A program made the position numbers and the translations under genes. The notes beneath the pieces are model-generated. The model saw only the letters and a program-made list of their open reading frames with translations. It ran no database searches and had not been told where the DNA came from. From positions 204,658 through 268,657 of the forward strand of contig NZ_PVSS01000006.1 in NCBI RefSeq assembly GCF_003025005.1: a stretch of 64,000 bases of DNA, read 5' to 3'. Within the stretch, counting starts at the first letter, position 1; each line of letters starts with the position of its first letter. Origin of the DNA: Brumimicrobium mesophilum. GTDB lineage: Bacteria; Bacteroidota; Bacteroidia; Flavobacteriales_D; Crocinitomicaceae. Shown one piece after another: positions 1 through 7,410 of the stretch.

Positions 1-3000
1 ATTAAAGTTGCTGTTGGATAAAATGTTCCAGCCGTTTCATAAATGTAATTGAATTCATCAAGTGAATTTATAATTTCACCATTTCCTAAATCCCATACTA
101 TATCTGAAACACCTTCAAGATTGTATGGTGAAAATTTGTATTCATTTGCGCATTTGTCAAAGAGGGTCCATTCAACTTCACCAACCGGACCTCCAATTGT
201 TAAATAATCAACGTAGGTTATCGAATCAGTGCAACCAAATTCGTCAGTAATAACTAATGTTCCTGAATAAGTTCCGGCAAAAACATAAGTATTATTTGGA
301 TTTTGAAGTGTTGAGAATTTTCCATCACTGAAATCCCAATTCCAATCAGTGATATTCCCATAAGATTCTGATGAATCAGTGAGGTCTGTGAAAACTGGCG
401 GACAAATAAAATTACCATTTTCATTTATGTTTGCTCCGCTAAACTCAAATTCGAAGTTAGCATTAGGAGTTGAAGTGATGATTTCTTGTTTCAAAGTGTC
501 TTTACAACCATTGATATCAGTAACAATAAGAGTAATGCTGTCTACAAAAGATAATTCGGTTGGTGATCCAAAGTGGTTAAAACTTGTGGTTAAACTTTCA
601 CTTGTAGATTCTTGAACATTGTTTATTAACCATTCAGATGATGTGAAATCAACGGAAGTGTTATTTGCTGTAAAAGTTTCATCATTACAAACCACAGGAG
701 GGAAGTCAAAATCTGCGATTGGTTTGGTGATTTCTGTTTGAACAGAAGCAGTGGGAGAAACGCATCCAAAATCGTCAATAATATTCAGCTGTGTTTCGAA
801 AATTCCTTCGTTTATGAAAGTGTAATTTGTAGTTTGATTGACACCCGTAGTTGTTTGCGTAGTTCCGTTTTCAAAAGTCCAATCAAAATTAGAAATAGGA
901 ACTCCACTTTGACTTACAGAATTATTGGTGAATGTAACTGTCAATGGGCTGCATCCGACGTTTTCTGATGGATTAATACTAGCGGTTGGTAATGCTAAGA
1001 CATCCAACAAGAATTCAACCGTATCTGTACAACCAACATTATTGACAACGGTTAAAATAATCTCAGAAGTTCCAGGATTATCAAAGGGATAAGTGAAATT
1101 ATTTAAGAATATGATGGTATCATTATTAATGTTGAAGTTACTACTGAAAACCCCATGAGTTGAGACGATATTATTGTTCGAAAATGTAACATAATCATTA
1201 TTACAAACAGAATCATTAGAAGCGGTGATTACACCTTCGAGTTCTGATAAATGAATAATGGTAGTGATACTGTCAGAACATCCGGTGGTGTAATTATGAA
1301 CCACTTGCTTTACATTATAAGAACCTAAATTATCAAAAGTGTGGGTAATTTGACCCGGGTTATTAGCGTAAACATTGGGTGAGAAATATTCTTCATTAGT
1401 ACCATCACCCCAATCCCAAATCATCTTCGAATTATCTGTTACTTCACCGATTATTGCCAAATCGTTAAAAGTGACAACTAATGGTAAAGTTGGAGAGCAA
1501 TAAACCTCGGTCACACTGAAATTGGCAATTGGAGCAATTATATAAACTGCATCCGTGTAAGAAATTGTATCCGGACAGCCTCTGAAGCTAGTGATAAGTT
1601 GAACATCAAAAAAACCCGTATCTAACGGGTAATCGTATACTGGGTCAACAAAATCTGAAGTTCCTCCATCACCAAAACTCCACAAATAAGTAAAGTCATT
1701 TGGATTGCTAGGTATTGAAACTGTTGATGTGTTTGTAAAGTTGAATGGTGATTTTGCACAACCAGATGAAGGTGTCCAAGTGAAATTGGCATTTGGTGGA
1801 ATTCCTACTTTAATATATTCTGTGAGGGTAAAAGTTTGACTACAGCCTGCATTGGTAGTGACTGTTAACTCTACATCATACACTCCTTCGGAATAGGTTT
1901 GTGTAGGTGGATTTTGACCGTTAAAAGTAGAACCATTACCGAAATCCCAATTCCAACCTGTAATAGGATCATTTGTATTTGGAGATGTAGATAAATCTGT
2001 GAAATCTACATCAAGATCTTCACATCCTTCGCGTATATTTGCTTCAAATTCCGCAGTGATTGAAGAAACACTGATGATGTTATATTGTGCCGTAGAACCT
2101 GAGCAACCATTTGCATCTGTTTGGGTTAATGTAACAGAGTATACACCATTATTCGTGTAGGAATGTGGGGGTGGATTTGTGTTTGTAATTTGCGTTCCAT
2201 CTCCAAAATTCCAATCAAAAGTTCCGCTACCACTACTTGTATTTGTAAAAGTGACAGGAAGAGGAGCACAGCCAGAAGATGGATTGAAAGTAAATGATGG
2301 GTTTGGAGTAGGGAAGACAGTAATTGTTTCTGTGTAAGTGTCGGAACAACCATTCACACTATTTGAAACTGTCAATGTAATAGTAAAAGTCCCAGTTGAT
2401 GTATAAGTATGGGATGGATTGGGAACAGTAGATATTGTTCCATCACCAAAGCTCCAATTCCAACTATCTGTCCCGGGTGATGAATTATCTGAAAAAACAA
2501 CTTGATTTCCTTCACAAGCATTTCCTGATGTAATGTTAAAATCAGCTTGATAATCGTAAATATCAATAGTTTGAGTCACTGAATTTTGACAACCTGTAAC
2601 AGTATTAGTATTTGAAAGGGTAATGTCGTAAGTTCCTTGATTGGTATATGTTACATTTGGAGGATTTCCACTCGTAGAATTTGTACCATTTCCAAAATCC
2701 CAATTATATGTGACACCAGAACTAGGTTGAACATTTGTAAATGAAACATCGTTTGGCAATGTGCAACCACCTAAAATATTGGTGTCAAATCCGGTATTCG
2801 GAAGTGGATTTATAGTAATGTAATTTATCTTTACTTCTGGAGCGGCTCCGTTGGCGTCCACTGCTGTTAAAATGATGGTGAAATTTCCTGAATTTGTATA
2901 TGCATGTGTTGGATTTTGTACAGTAGAAGTTGAACCATCTCCAAAATCCCATGTCCAAGCTGTAATAGTATTTGATGAGGTGGATAAGTCTGTAAATTGA

Positions 3001-3113
3001 ATTTGTTCACCAACACAAACTTCTAAAGGTGATGCTGAAAAGTCAGGGTTTGGTTGCGCATAGGTAAAACCTATATATAAGAAGCTGACTAAAAATGTTA
3101 GAAACGATCTCAT
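1..3113 (-). CDS. Giant secreted PKD-repeat surface protein (C-terminus outside window)
   Basis: The frame is open from an ATG at 3113 down to base 1, at least 1,037 codons, so the gene continues past the left edge. It begins with a signal peptide (MRSFLTFLVSFLYIGFTYAQ) and then holds about twelve PKD modules of 80-90 residues. Most show the core W-x-F-G-D/N-G followed by a Y-x-x-x-G-x-Y/F strand (for example TWDFGDGSTS, NWDFGNGTNS, NWSFGDGTIS, WNFGDGTQI); two or three modules are degenerate. PKD modules are beta-sandwiches used in adhesion or polymer binding by secreted proteins. In Bacteroidota such proteins usually end with a type IX sorting domain and often carry a gliding-motility-type C-terminus; that part is not visible here. 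It is probably monocistronic. An alternative role as an extracellular enzyme with a distal catalytic domain cannot be excluded. Confidence 0.9.
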   Translation of the reverse strand, partial: MRSFLTFLVSFLYIGFTYAQPNPDFSASPLEVCVGEQIQFTDLSTSSNTITAWTWDFGDGSTSTVQNPTHAYTNSGNFTIILTAVDANGAAPEVKINYITINPLPNTGFDTNILGGCTLPNDVSFTNVQPSSGVTYNWDFGNGTNSTSGNPPNVTYTNQGTYDITLSNTNTVTGCQNSVTQTIDIYDYQADFNITSGNACEGNQVVFSDNSSPGTDSWNWSFGDGTISTVPNPSHTYTSTGTFTITLTVSNSVNGCSDTYTETITVFPTPNPSFTFNPSSGCAPLPVTFTNTSSGSGTFDWNFGDGTQITNTNPPPHSYTNNGVYSVTLTQTDANGCSGSTAQYNIISVSSITAEFEANIREGCEDLDVDFTDLSTSPNTNDPITGWNWDFGNGSTFNGQNPPTQTYSEGVYDVELTVTTNAGCSQTFTLTEYIKVGIPPNANFTWTPSSGCAKSPFNFTNTSTVSIPSNPNDFTYLWSFGDGGTSDFVDPVYDYPLDTGFFDVQLITSFRGCPDTISYTDAVYIIAPIANFSVTEVYCSPTLPLVVTFNDLAIIGEVTDNSKMIWDWGDGTNEEYFSPNVYANNPGQITHTFDNLGSYNVKQVVHNYTTGCSDSITTIIHLSELEGVITASNDSVCNNDYVTFSNNNIVSTHGVFSSNFNINNDTIIFLNNFTYPFDNPGTSEIILTVVNNVGCTDTVEFLLDVLALPTASINPSENVGCSPLTVTFTNNSVSQSGVPISNFDWTFENGTTQTTTGVNQTTNYTFINEGIFETQLNIIDDFGCVSPTASVQTEITKPIADFDFPPVVCNDETFTANNTSVDFTSSEWLINNVQESTSESLTTSFNHFGSPTELSFVDSITLIVTDINGCKDTLKQEIITSTPNANFEFEFSGANINENGNFICPPVFTDLTDSSESYGNITDWNWDFSDGKFSTLQNPNNTYVFAGTYSGTLVITDEFGCTDSITYVDYLTIGGPVGEVEWTLFDKCANEYKFSPYNLEGVSDIVWDLGNGEIINSLDEFNYIYETAGTFYPTATL

Positions 3114-3322
3114 AATGTGTAGTTCAAAATAAGTACTTCATTCTCAAATACAAATACTTAATTGAGATAAAAATAAATAATTACTTTCATTTAAACTAAT
3201 CCTAAGACTTTAACTAAGGTTTCTCGTCTAGTCCAATCCTTTTTTAGCAACTTCGCATTCAATGTGATATGTGTTCGCATTCGACCCTATAATAATTGAT
3301 TTATTAGGTGTTGTTCTCAAGC

Positions 3323-4936
3323 TTATTGAAGTCCTTGCAAATATTCATAAGTGATATTTTCTTTTGGAATTATTTGCATTGTGAAAGTATGTTTTACGGC
3401 ATTAGGATCAACATCTAATTTAGCGAATTCTTTAAATGAGAGGTAGGCTAATTTCCCATCATTTACAGCAAAAATCATGTTTTCTAGCCCTTGTGCAATT
3501 TGAATTTTAGTTTTAGGGAATCTTCGAAGTCCATTAAGTTGCCTGGCTGCAACAGCAACATTGGTGAGTTCAAGATGATCTCCGTTTACGTCAATAAATT
3601 TTGCCACTATCCATTGCGGATTTCTTCCAAAAGGTCTGTCGCAGTTCCAAGTACCAAAACTTTGAATATTGAAACTTCTCATTACTTCATCGGTTAGTTC
3701 ATTATCTTCAACTCTTTGCGCTAACCTTTCTTGATACTGAATTTGTTGTTCTTCGTTCAATTGAATTTGTTTTTCAATATCTCTTCTTATTTCATCATTC
3801 GCTGCTATTCTACTTTCGATTAATTCGTTGATTTCTTTGATCTTTTCGTCATTTAAATCACTTAATCTTTTATTCTCTTCCTCAATTTCTTTGTTGGTTG
3901 CGATGTTTCTCATTTCTAATTTTCGGTTCTCTTTTTCGAAAGCTTTATTTCTTGCTTCGACTAGAGTGTTCAACCTTAGTATTCTGTCATATTCTTCTTT
4001 CGCTAAACGGCCTCTTTCAACCCTGTTTTTAAGTTTTCTTTTGTATTCTGCATTTTTTCTTTCAAAGACCAAAAGCGCTTTTTCATAGTCATCTCCTTCT
4101 AAAACGGGTCTTGCGGAGTAGGAAACACTTTTATTTATATTTTTGAAATTCACAGTGTATAATCCATTCTTATTTCTTTTTACTAATTCGACTTTATGCC
4201 AAAGTTCATTGGCATCACTTGGGTTGAAAGCTGTTTCGTTGTGATCCAGTTGAAACTTTAAATTGTTAAAAATCATTAGTTCCTCAAAAGAATTAGGATC
4301 AATTTCGATTTCTATAATTGGACTTTTATTGTTGGCTTTTTCAGGTTTTAAAGGTTTTACTAAATTTTTAACATCTTCTTGAATAGGAGAGTTCAAAACA
4401 GTAGCGGTACTCATTTCTTTGAATTCCCAGTTTCTCTTAACGGTGTCTAAAAAGTAGATGCCATGTTTGTTTGATGAATTCTTACTCGCAAGATTGATTT
4501 GAGGATTACTGTTGGGATTCACAAATACAGGATTTTCATCTTGGAAAGCCAATACTTCGCACATTCCAGATGATTCGAAATCATATGATACACCTGCAGA
4601 GTCATATTCGAGGGGAATTCCAGATAAATAAAAGTCCATTGGATTCGAAAATTCGCGATATTTAATGTCTACTTCTCCTTCGATTACGTTGCCGTTTTCA
4701 TCAACAAATGAGTTTGACGGAAAAATTAAAATACTTCCAGATTCATGAAATACTGTATCTCCTTTAAATGCGTCTACAGCAAATTTTGAAAATGGCACAT
4801 CTGCATTAGGGAATGGTGGCTGAACAAAACGTTTGATTTCAGTTTCGGAAACTACTACAAGTTCCTTTTCATTTTCTTGAACACAACTAGTGAAGGTTAA
4901 CACTGCAATACAGAATAAAAAACAATTAGTTTTCAT
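3323..4936 (-). CDS. Lipoprotein with central coiled coil
   Basis: 537-residue lipoprotein: the N-terminus MKTNCFLFCIAVLTFTSC is an SPII signal with the lipobox cysteine at 18. Residues about 60-130 form a beta-rich module (IFPSNSFVDENG, VDIKYREFSNPMDFYLSG, LEYDSAG) that recurs at the N-terminus of many Bacteroidota lipoproteins of unknown function. Residues about 285-400 are highly charged (Glu, Lys and Arg with heptad spacing) and should form a long coiled coil. The C-terminal part (from about 410) is globular and contains WNCDRPFGRNPQW. The location is probably the outer or inner membrane leaflet facing the periplasm or the surface. Function is unknown; I infer a structural or scaffolding role only from the coiled coil. 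Stop is TAA. The spacing to its neighbours (over 100 bases each side) suggests it is transcribed alone. Confidence 0.85.
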   Translation of the reverse strand: MKTNCFLFCIAVLTFTSCVQENEKELVVVSETEIKRFVQPPFPNADVPFSKFAVDAFKGDTVFHESGSILIFPSNSFVDENGNVIEGEVDIKYREFSNPMDFYLSGIPLEYDSAGVSYDFESSGMCEVLAFQDENPVFVNPNSNPQINLASKNSSNKHGIYFLDTVKRNWEFKEMSTATVLNSPIQEDVKNLVKPLKPEKANNKSPIIEIEIDPNSFEELMIFNNLKFQLDHNETAFNPSDANELWHKVELVKRNKNGLYTVNFKNINKSVSYSARPVLEGDDYEKALLVFERKNAEYKRKLKNRVERGRLAKEEYDRILRLNTLVEARNKAFEKENRKLEMRNIATNKEIEEENKRLSDLNDEKIKEINELIESRIAANDEIRRDIEKQIQLNEEQQIQYQERLAQRVEDNELTDEVMRSFNIQSFGTWNCDRPFGRNPQWIVAKFIDVNGDHLELTNVAVAARQLNGLRRFPKTKIQIAQGLENMIFAVNDGKLAYLSFKEFAKLDVDPNAVKHTFTMQIIPKENITYEYLQGLQ

Positions 4937-5043
4937 ACATTAATAGTTTAGCTCATGTTCATGAAGTTGAACATAAATGGTTTTGAAATGTGCTTTCATT
5001 AAATGAAAGACTTTGATAAATATTGGGTTTGTTTTAAAAGGTA

Positions 5044-5418
5044 TTATTCAATTGGAACTGTTCTTCTGCCACTATAAAAATAGAAGTAATTTTTCTTTTC
5101 ATCTTCTTCGGCTTGATCAAAACTCTTTAATGCTTTTGGTGTTTGGTAATCAAAATCGCATACCACAAAACAGGAACGGCTCTTTTTAGCAGTTTTTCTT
5201 AGCATTTTGATTTCTTTTTCCGTTAAATCTTCATATGAATTTACACCTTCTCTTTTGGGAATTCTATCATAGGTTCTAGGGTTATACATAAAATCAACTT
5301 CATTATAAAAAGTGATTTCTTTTGAATCACATTGAACTTCGCGAAAAGTTGCTTTCTGTGAAAAGGTTTGGAAAATGCAAAAAGTAATTAGGACTAAACT
5401 TAAAACTGCTTTTTTCAT
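5044..5418 (-). CDS. Small secreted hypothetical protein
   Basis: 124 residues beginning with a clear SPI signal peptide (MKKAVLSLVLITFCIFQTFSQ), so it is exported to the periplasm or beyond. The mature part is charged and has no motif I recognise; it contains a YNPRTYDRIPKREG stretch and a CFVVCDFDY strand with two cysteines that could form a disulphide. It lies 107 bases downstream of nothing on the same strand other than its own promoter region and 107 bases upstream of the coiled-coil lipoprotein start, so it could be co-transcribed with that gene. Function unknown. The signal peptide and ATG start make it a credible gene. Confidence 0.75.
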   Translation of the reverse strand: MKKAVLSLVLITFCIFQTFSQKATFREVQCDSKEITFYNEVDFMYNPRTYDRIPKREGVNSYEDLTEKEIKMLRKTAKKSRSCFVVCDFDYQTPKALKSFDQAEEDEKKNYFYFYSGRRTVPIE

Positions 5419-5736
5419 AAGATTGTGTTTTTTAAAATAACGCTACTTTAATTAATTGGTTACAGTTTTTAATACAAACTAAATTTATCTTAATAATTGT
5501 TCGTTGGAAAGCTTTAATAAAAAGTTTTTAAGCCATAATCTAATTCAGTAATTTCCTTATCTCCCTATAATTATTGAAGTTAACATTGAAAACTCTTATG
5601 TATGCATTGAAAATTATTCAAGTCGCTGTATTTCAATGAAAAATAAATTAAAGATGTATCCTTACTTTATTGTATTATTGTAAAACTTTTGAGCAATCGA
5701 TGTGTTAATACAGCATTAAAACCCTCTTACAAAACT
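5419..5736. other. AT-rich divergent intergenic region
   Basis: 318 bases between the divergent small secreted protein and the alpha/beta hydrolase. I see no coding frame, hairpin or repeat of note. A TATTATTG at 5673-5680 resembles the Bacteroidota -7 element TAnnTTTG with one mismatch and could serve the hydrolase, but no well-placed TTTG -33 element accompanies it. Confidence 0.4.
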
Positions 5737-6528
5737 ATGTTAAGTTATTCAATTTATCGAAATGAAAACACCACCAAATGGGTGACTTTTGTTCATGGAG
5801 CAGGGGGAAGCAGTTCTATTTGGTTTCGACAAATTAGGGCTTTCAAAAGTGAATTCAATATTTTATTGATTGATTTACGTGGACATGGTGAGAGTCAGGT
5901 TCCAGTGAAGCAAATTAGTAATGAAAAATATACTTTTCAGGTTATTTCGAATGATGTTTTAGAAGTACTGGATCATTTAAAAATTGAAAAATCACATTTT
6001 ATAGGAATTTCTTTAGGGACAATCTTAATTCGTGATCTGGCAGAAAGAAACCCTGAAAGGGTTGAAAGTATGGTGATGGGTGGTGCGATTCTCAAATTGA
6101 ATGTACGTTCAAAATTCTTGATAGGATTTGGTAATGTCTTTAAATCAGTTGTTCCGTATATTTTCTTGTATAAACTCTTTGCATTCGTGATTATGCCAAG
6201 AAAAAACCACAAAGTATCTCGTTCGTTATTCGTTAAGGAAGCAAGAAAATTATATCAAAAGGAATTTAAAAGATGGTATAAATTAACCACTGAATTAACG
6301 CCATTGCTGCGATTATTCAGAATGAAAGACATCAATATTCCAACACTTTACATTATGGGAGAACAAGATCATTTGTTTTTGCCATCAATTAAGGAAGTGA
6401 TTTCAAAACACATGAGCGCCCAGTTGCACGTTATTCAGAATTGTGGACACGTGGTGAATGTTGACCAACCACTTGAATTTAATAGTAAGGTCATTTCATT
6501 TTTGAAGTTGCAAAACAGTAATCAGTAG
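5737..6528 (+). CDS. Alpha/beta hydrolase
   Basis: Alpha/beta-hydrolase fold enzyme of about 263 residues with no signal peptide, so cytoplasmic. The oxyanion loop is VTFVHGAGGSSS, the strand-4 region is IDLRGHGES, the nucleophile elbow is GISLG (Ser about 92 counted from this start), the acid is probably Asp in GEQDHLF and the base His in NCGHVVNVDQP, so the triad is complete. The family covers esterases, lactonases and haloperoxidase-like or menaquinone-pathway hydrolases; the substrate cannot be told. The frame is open upstream to a TTG at 5689, but the ATG at 5737 starts just before the first beta strand (LSYSIYRN) and is preferred. The next genes are convergent, so it is transcribed alone. 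Confidence 0.85.
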   Translation: MLSYSIYRNENTTKWVTFVHGAGGSSSIWFRQIRAFKSEFNILLIDLRGHGESQVPVKQISNEKYTFQVISNDVLEVLDHLKIEKSHFIGISLGTILIRDLAERNPERVESMVMGGAILKLNVRSKFLIGFGNVFKSVVPYIFLYKLFAFVIMPRKNHKVSRSLFVKEARKLYQKEFKRWYKLTTELTPLLRLFRMKDINIPTLYIMGEQDHLFLPSIKEVISKHMSAQLHVIQNCGHVVNVDQPLEFNSKVISFLKLQNSNQ

Positions 6529-6579
6529 AGAGTAATTTGTCTTGAGTTTAGAGCGTCAAAAGCTCTTATTCCTTTCAGT

Positions 6580-6801
6580 TTATCGTAATTGTCTTTTTCT
6601 TTTGTTCGCAAAAAACAAGATGAAATAAATAAGTGGGAGAAAAGGGAAGACGAATGAAAAGAGAATCCATAGAAATGATTGAAACTTAGAACTTGAGCTT
6701 TCTAATTCTGTTTTTATTAGGAAAATGAGCAATGAAAGATAAATTAATCCTCCAAAGATCAAGATTAAATTGCTTGTTGTATCACTTAGTATGAAATCCA
6801 T
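6580..6801 (-). CDS. Small membrane protein, PLDc_N-like
   Basis: 73 residues with two hydrophobic helices (about 12-28 and 42-64) separated by a short polar loop, and a basic tail (NKRKRQLR). The second helix carries the F-P-x-x-P-L-I-Y-F-I pattern with a following basic segment typical of the PLDc_N (phospholipase D nuclease N-terminal) module, which is a two-helix membrane anchor often found as a stand-alone protein. Probably inner membrane with the basic tail inside. Function unknown. The ATG start at 6801 is the only sensible one. Confidence 0.65.
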   Translation of the reverse strand: MDFILSDTTSNLILIFGGLIYLSLLIFLIKTELESSSSKFQSFLWILFSFVFPFLPLIYFILFFANKRKRQLR

Positions 6802-6840
6802 TTTCTAGTTTTATCGTTGATTACAAAGGTAAACAAAAAA

Positions 6841-6915
6841 GTACTGAGTATTGAGTTTGGAGTAAGAAGAACTCAAACTGTCTCCTCAATACTCTCTCCT
6901 CAGAACTCTCTACTG
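6841..6915. repeat. Degenerate GAGTATTGAG-type low-complexity tract
   Basis: The stretch is a decayed array of a roughly 10-base unit: on the minus strand it reads as successive AGAGAGTT, TGAGGAGAG, AGTATTGAGG, ACTCAATACTCAG blocks. A further short piece of the same composition (AGTAGAGAGT) follows the hydrolase stop at about 6525. It separates the PLDc_N-like gene from the decayed peptidase copy and is probably non-coding. Confidence 0.45.
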
Positions 6916-7042
6916 ACTTAACGCATTTATCTAGCCATTGATCTTGTTCCCACAATAAATGAAGGCTACTTTCTTTTGGTAAAATCACCAATCTTACTAT
7001 TATTCCCAATCTATTTAAATCATTTAATAAGTGGTTGAAACC
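6914..7042 (-). pseudogene. Remnant of S9 peptidase C-terminus (partial duplication)
   Basis: Read on the minus strand this stretch encodes about 43 residues closely matching the last part of the S9-family peptidase that ends at 7411: VRLVILPKES then LHLLWEQDQWL, followed by DKCVKS in place of EKYVKN. Nucleotide identity is obvious over CCATTGATCTTGTTCCCACAA and CTTTCTTTTGGTAAAAT. It differs by a net loss of eight codons between the two KES triplets of the parent (KESHGYKSKES), which removes the catalytic histidine. No start codon, signal peptide or upstream domain is present, so this is a dead fragment left by a tandem duplication and deletion. The surrounding 90-codon open frame is not a gene. 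Confidence 0.8.
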
Positions 7043-7268
7043 ACTTTTGGATAGCTCATAGTTTAATTTAGTGAGGGATGAATCCCTCACCAATTGATTT
7101 TAGGCAAAGAATGGAAGTCCTTAAAAATAAATAGATTATTAGAATTTAAATGCTATGAAATAGTGATAAAATATTCTCAAATTTTTTTTGAAAAGAAATG
7201 CAATTGATGCGGGATGAATCCCGCATTCAAAGGAATCCAGAACTAGCCTTCTAGCCGTTTCAACGGCT
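7029..7268. repeat. Cluster of short palindromic (REP-like) repeats
   Basis: Four separate near-perfect inverted repeats lie in 240 bases: GTGGTTGAAACCAC at 7031-7044, GTGAGGGATGAATCCCTCAC at 7071-7090, ATGCGGGATGAATCCCGCAT at 7207-7226 and AGCCGTTTCAACGGCT at 7253-7268. The second and third share the core GGGATGAATCCC; the first and fourth share GTTGAAAC (on opposite strands). The form (stem of 7-9 bases around a 2-base centre, intergenic, several variants side by side) is that of REP elements moved by RAYT/Y1 transposases, though no such transposase is in the window. This covers most of the 317-base gap between the remnant above and the peptidase stop. Confidence 0.7.
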
Positions 7269-7357
7269 TGAAAATGACGTTGTATAAATTATAAATAAAG
7301 TAAATGCTGTGGGCGTTTAAAGTTTGGTATACTACAGGAAAAGTAAACAATTAAAAT

Positions 7358-7392
7358 AAAAAACCTCCAACTATTTAAAGCTGAAGGTTTTT
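7358..7392 (-). terminator. Rho-independent terminator of the S9 peptidase gene
   Basis: On the minus strand AAAACCTTCA pairs with TGGAGGTTTT (one wobble) across a 12-base loop and runs straight into a T tract. It starts about 20 bases after the peptidase stop codon at 7411-7413. Confidence 0.8.
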
Positions 7393-7410
7393 AATTTTAG
7401 AATTCAATTA

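Noticed and set aside
2126..2566. Two leucine-rich minus-strand frames of 64-75 codons
   Set aside because: They are frame-shifted shadows of the PKD-repeat gene; the leucine-rich look comes from reading Thr- and Asn-rich codons out of frame.
6821..7093. 90-codon open frame on the minus strand as a gene
   Set aside because: Only its middle is meaningful, as a decayed copy of the peptidase C-terminus; its ends are low-complexity and palindromic repeat DNA.
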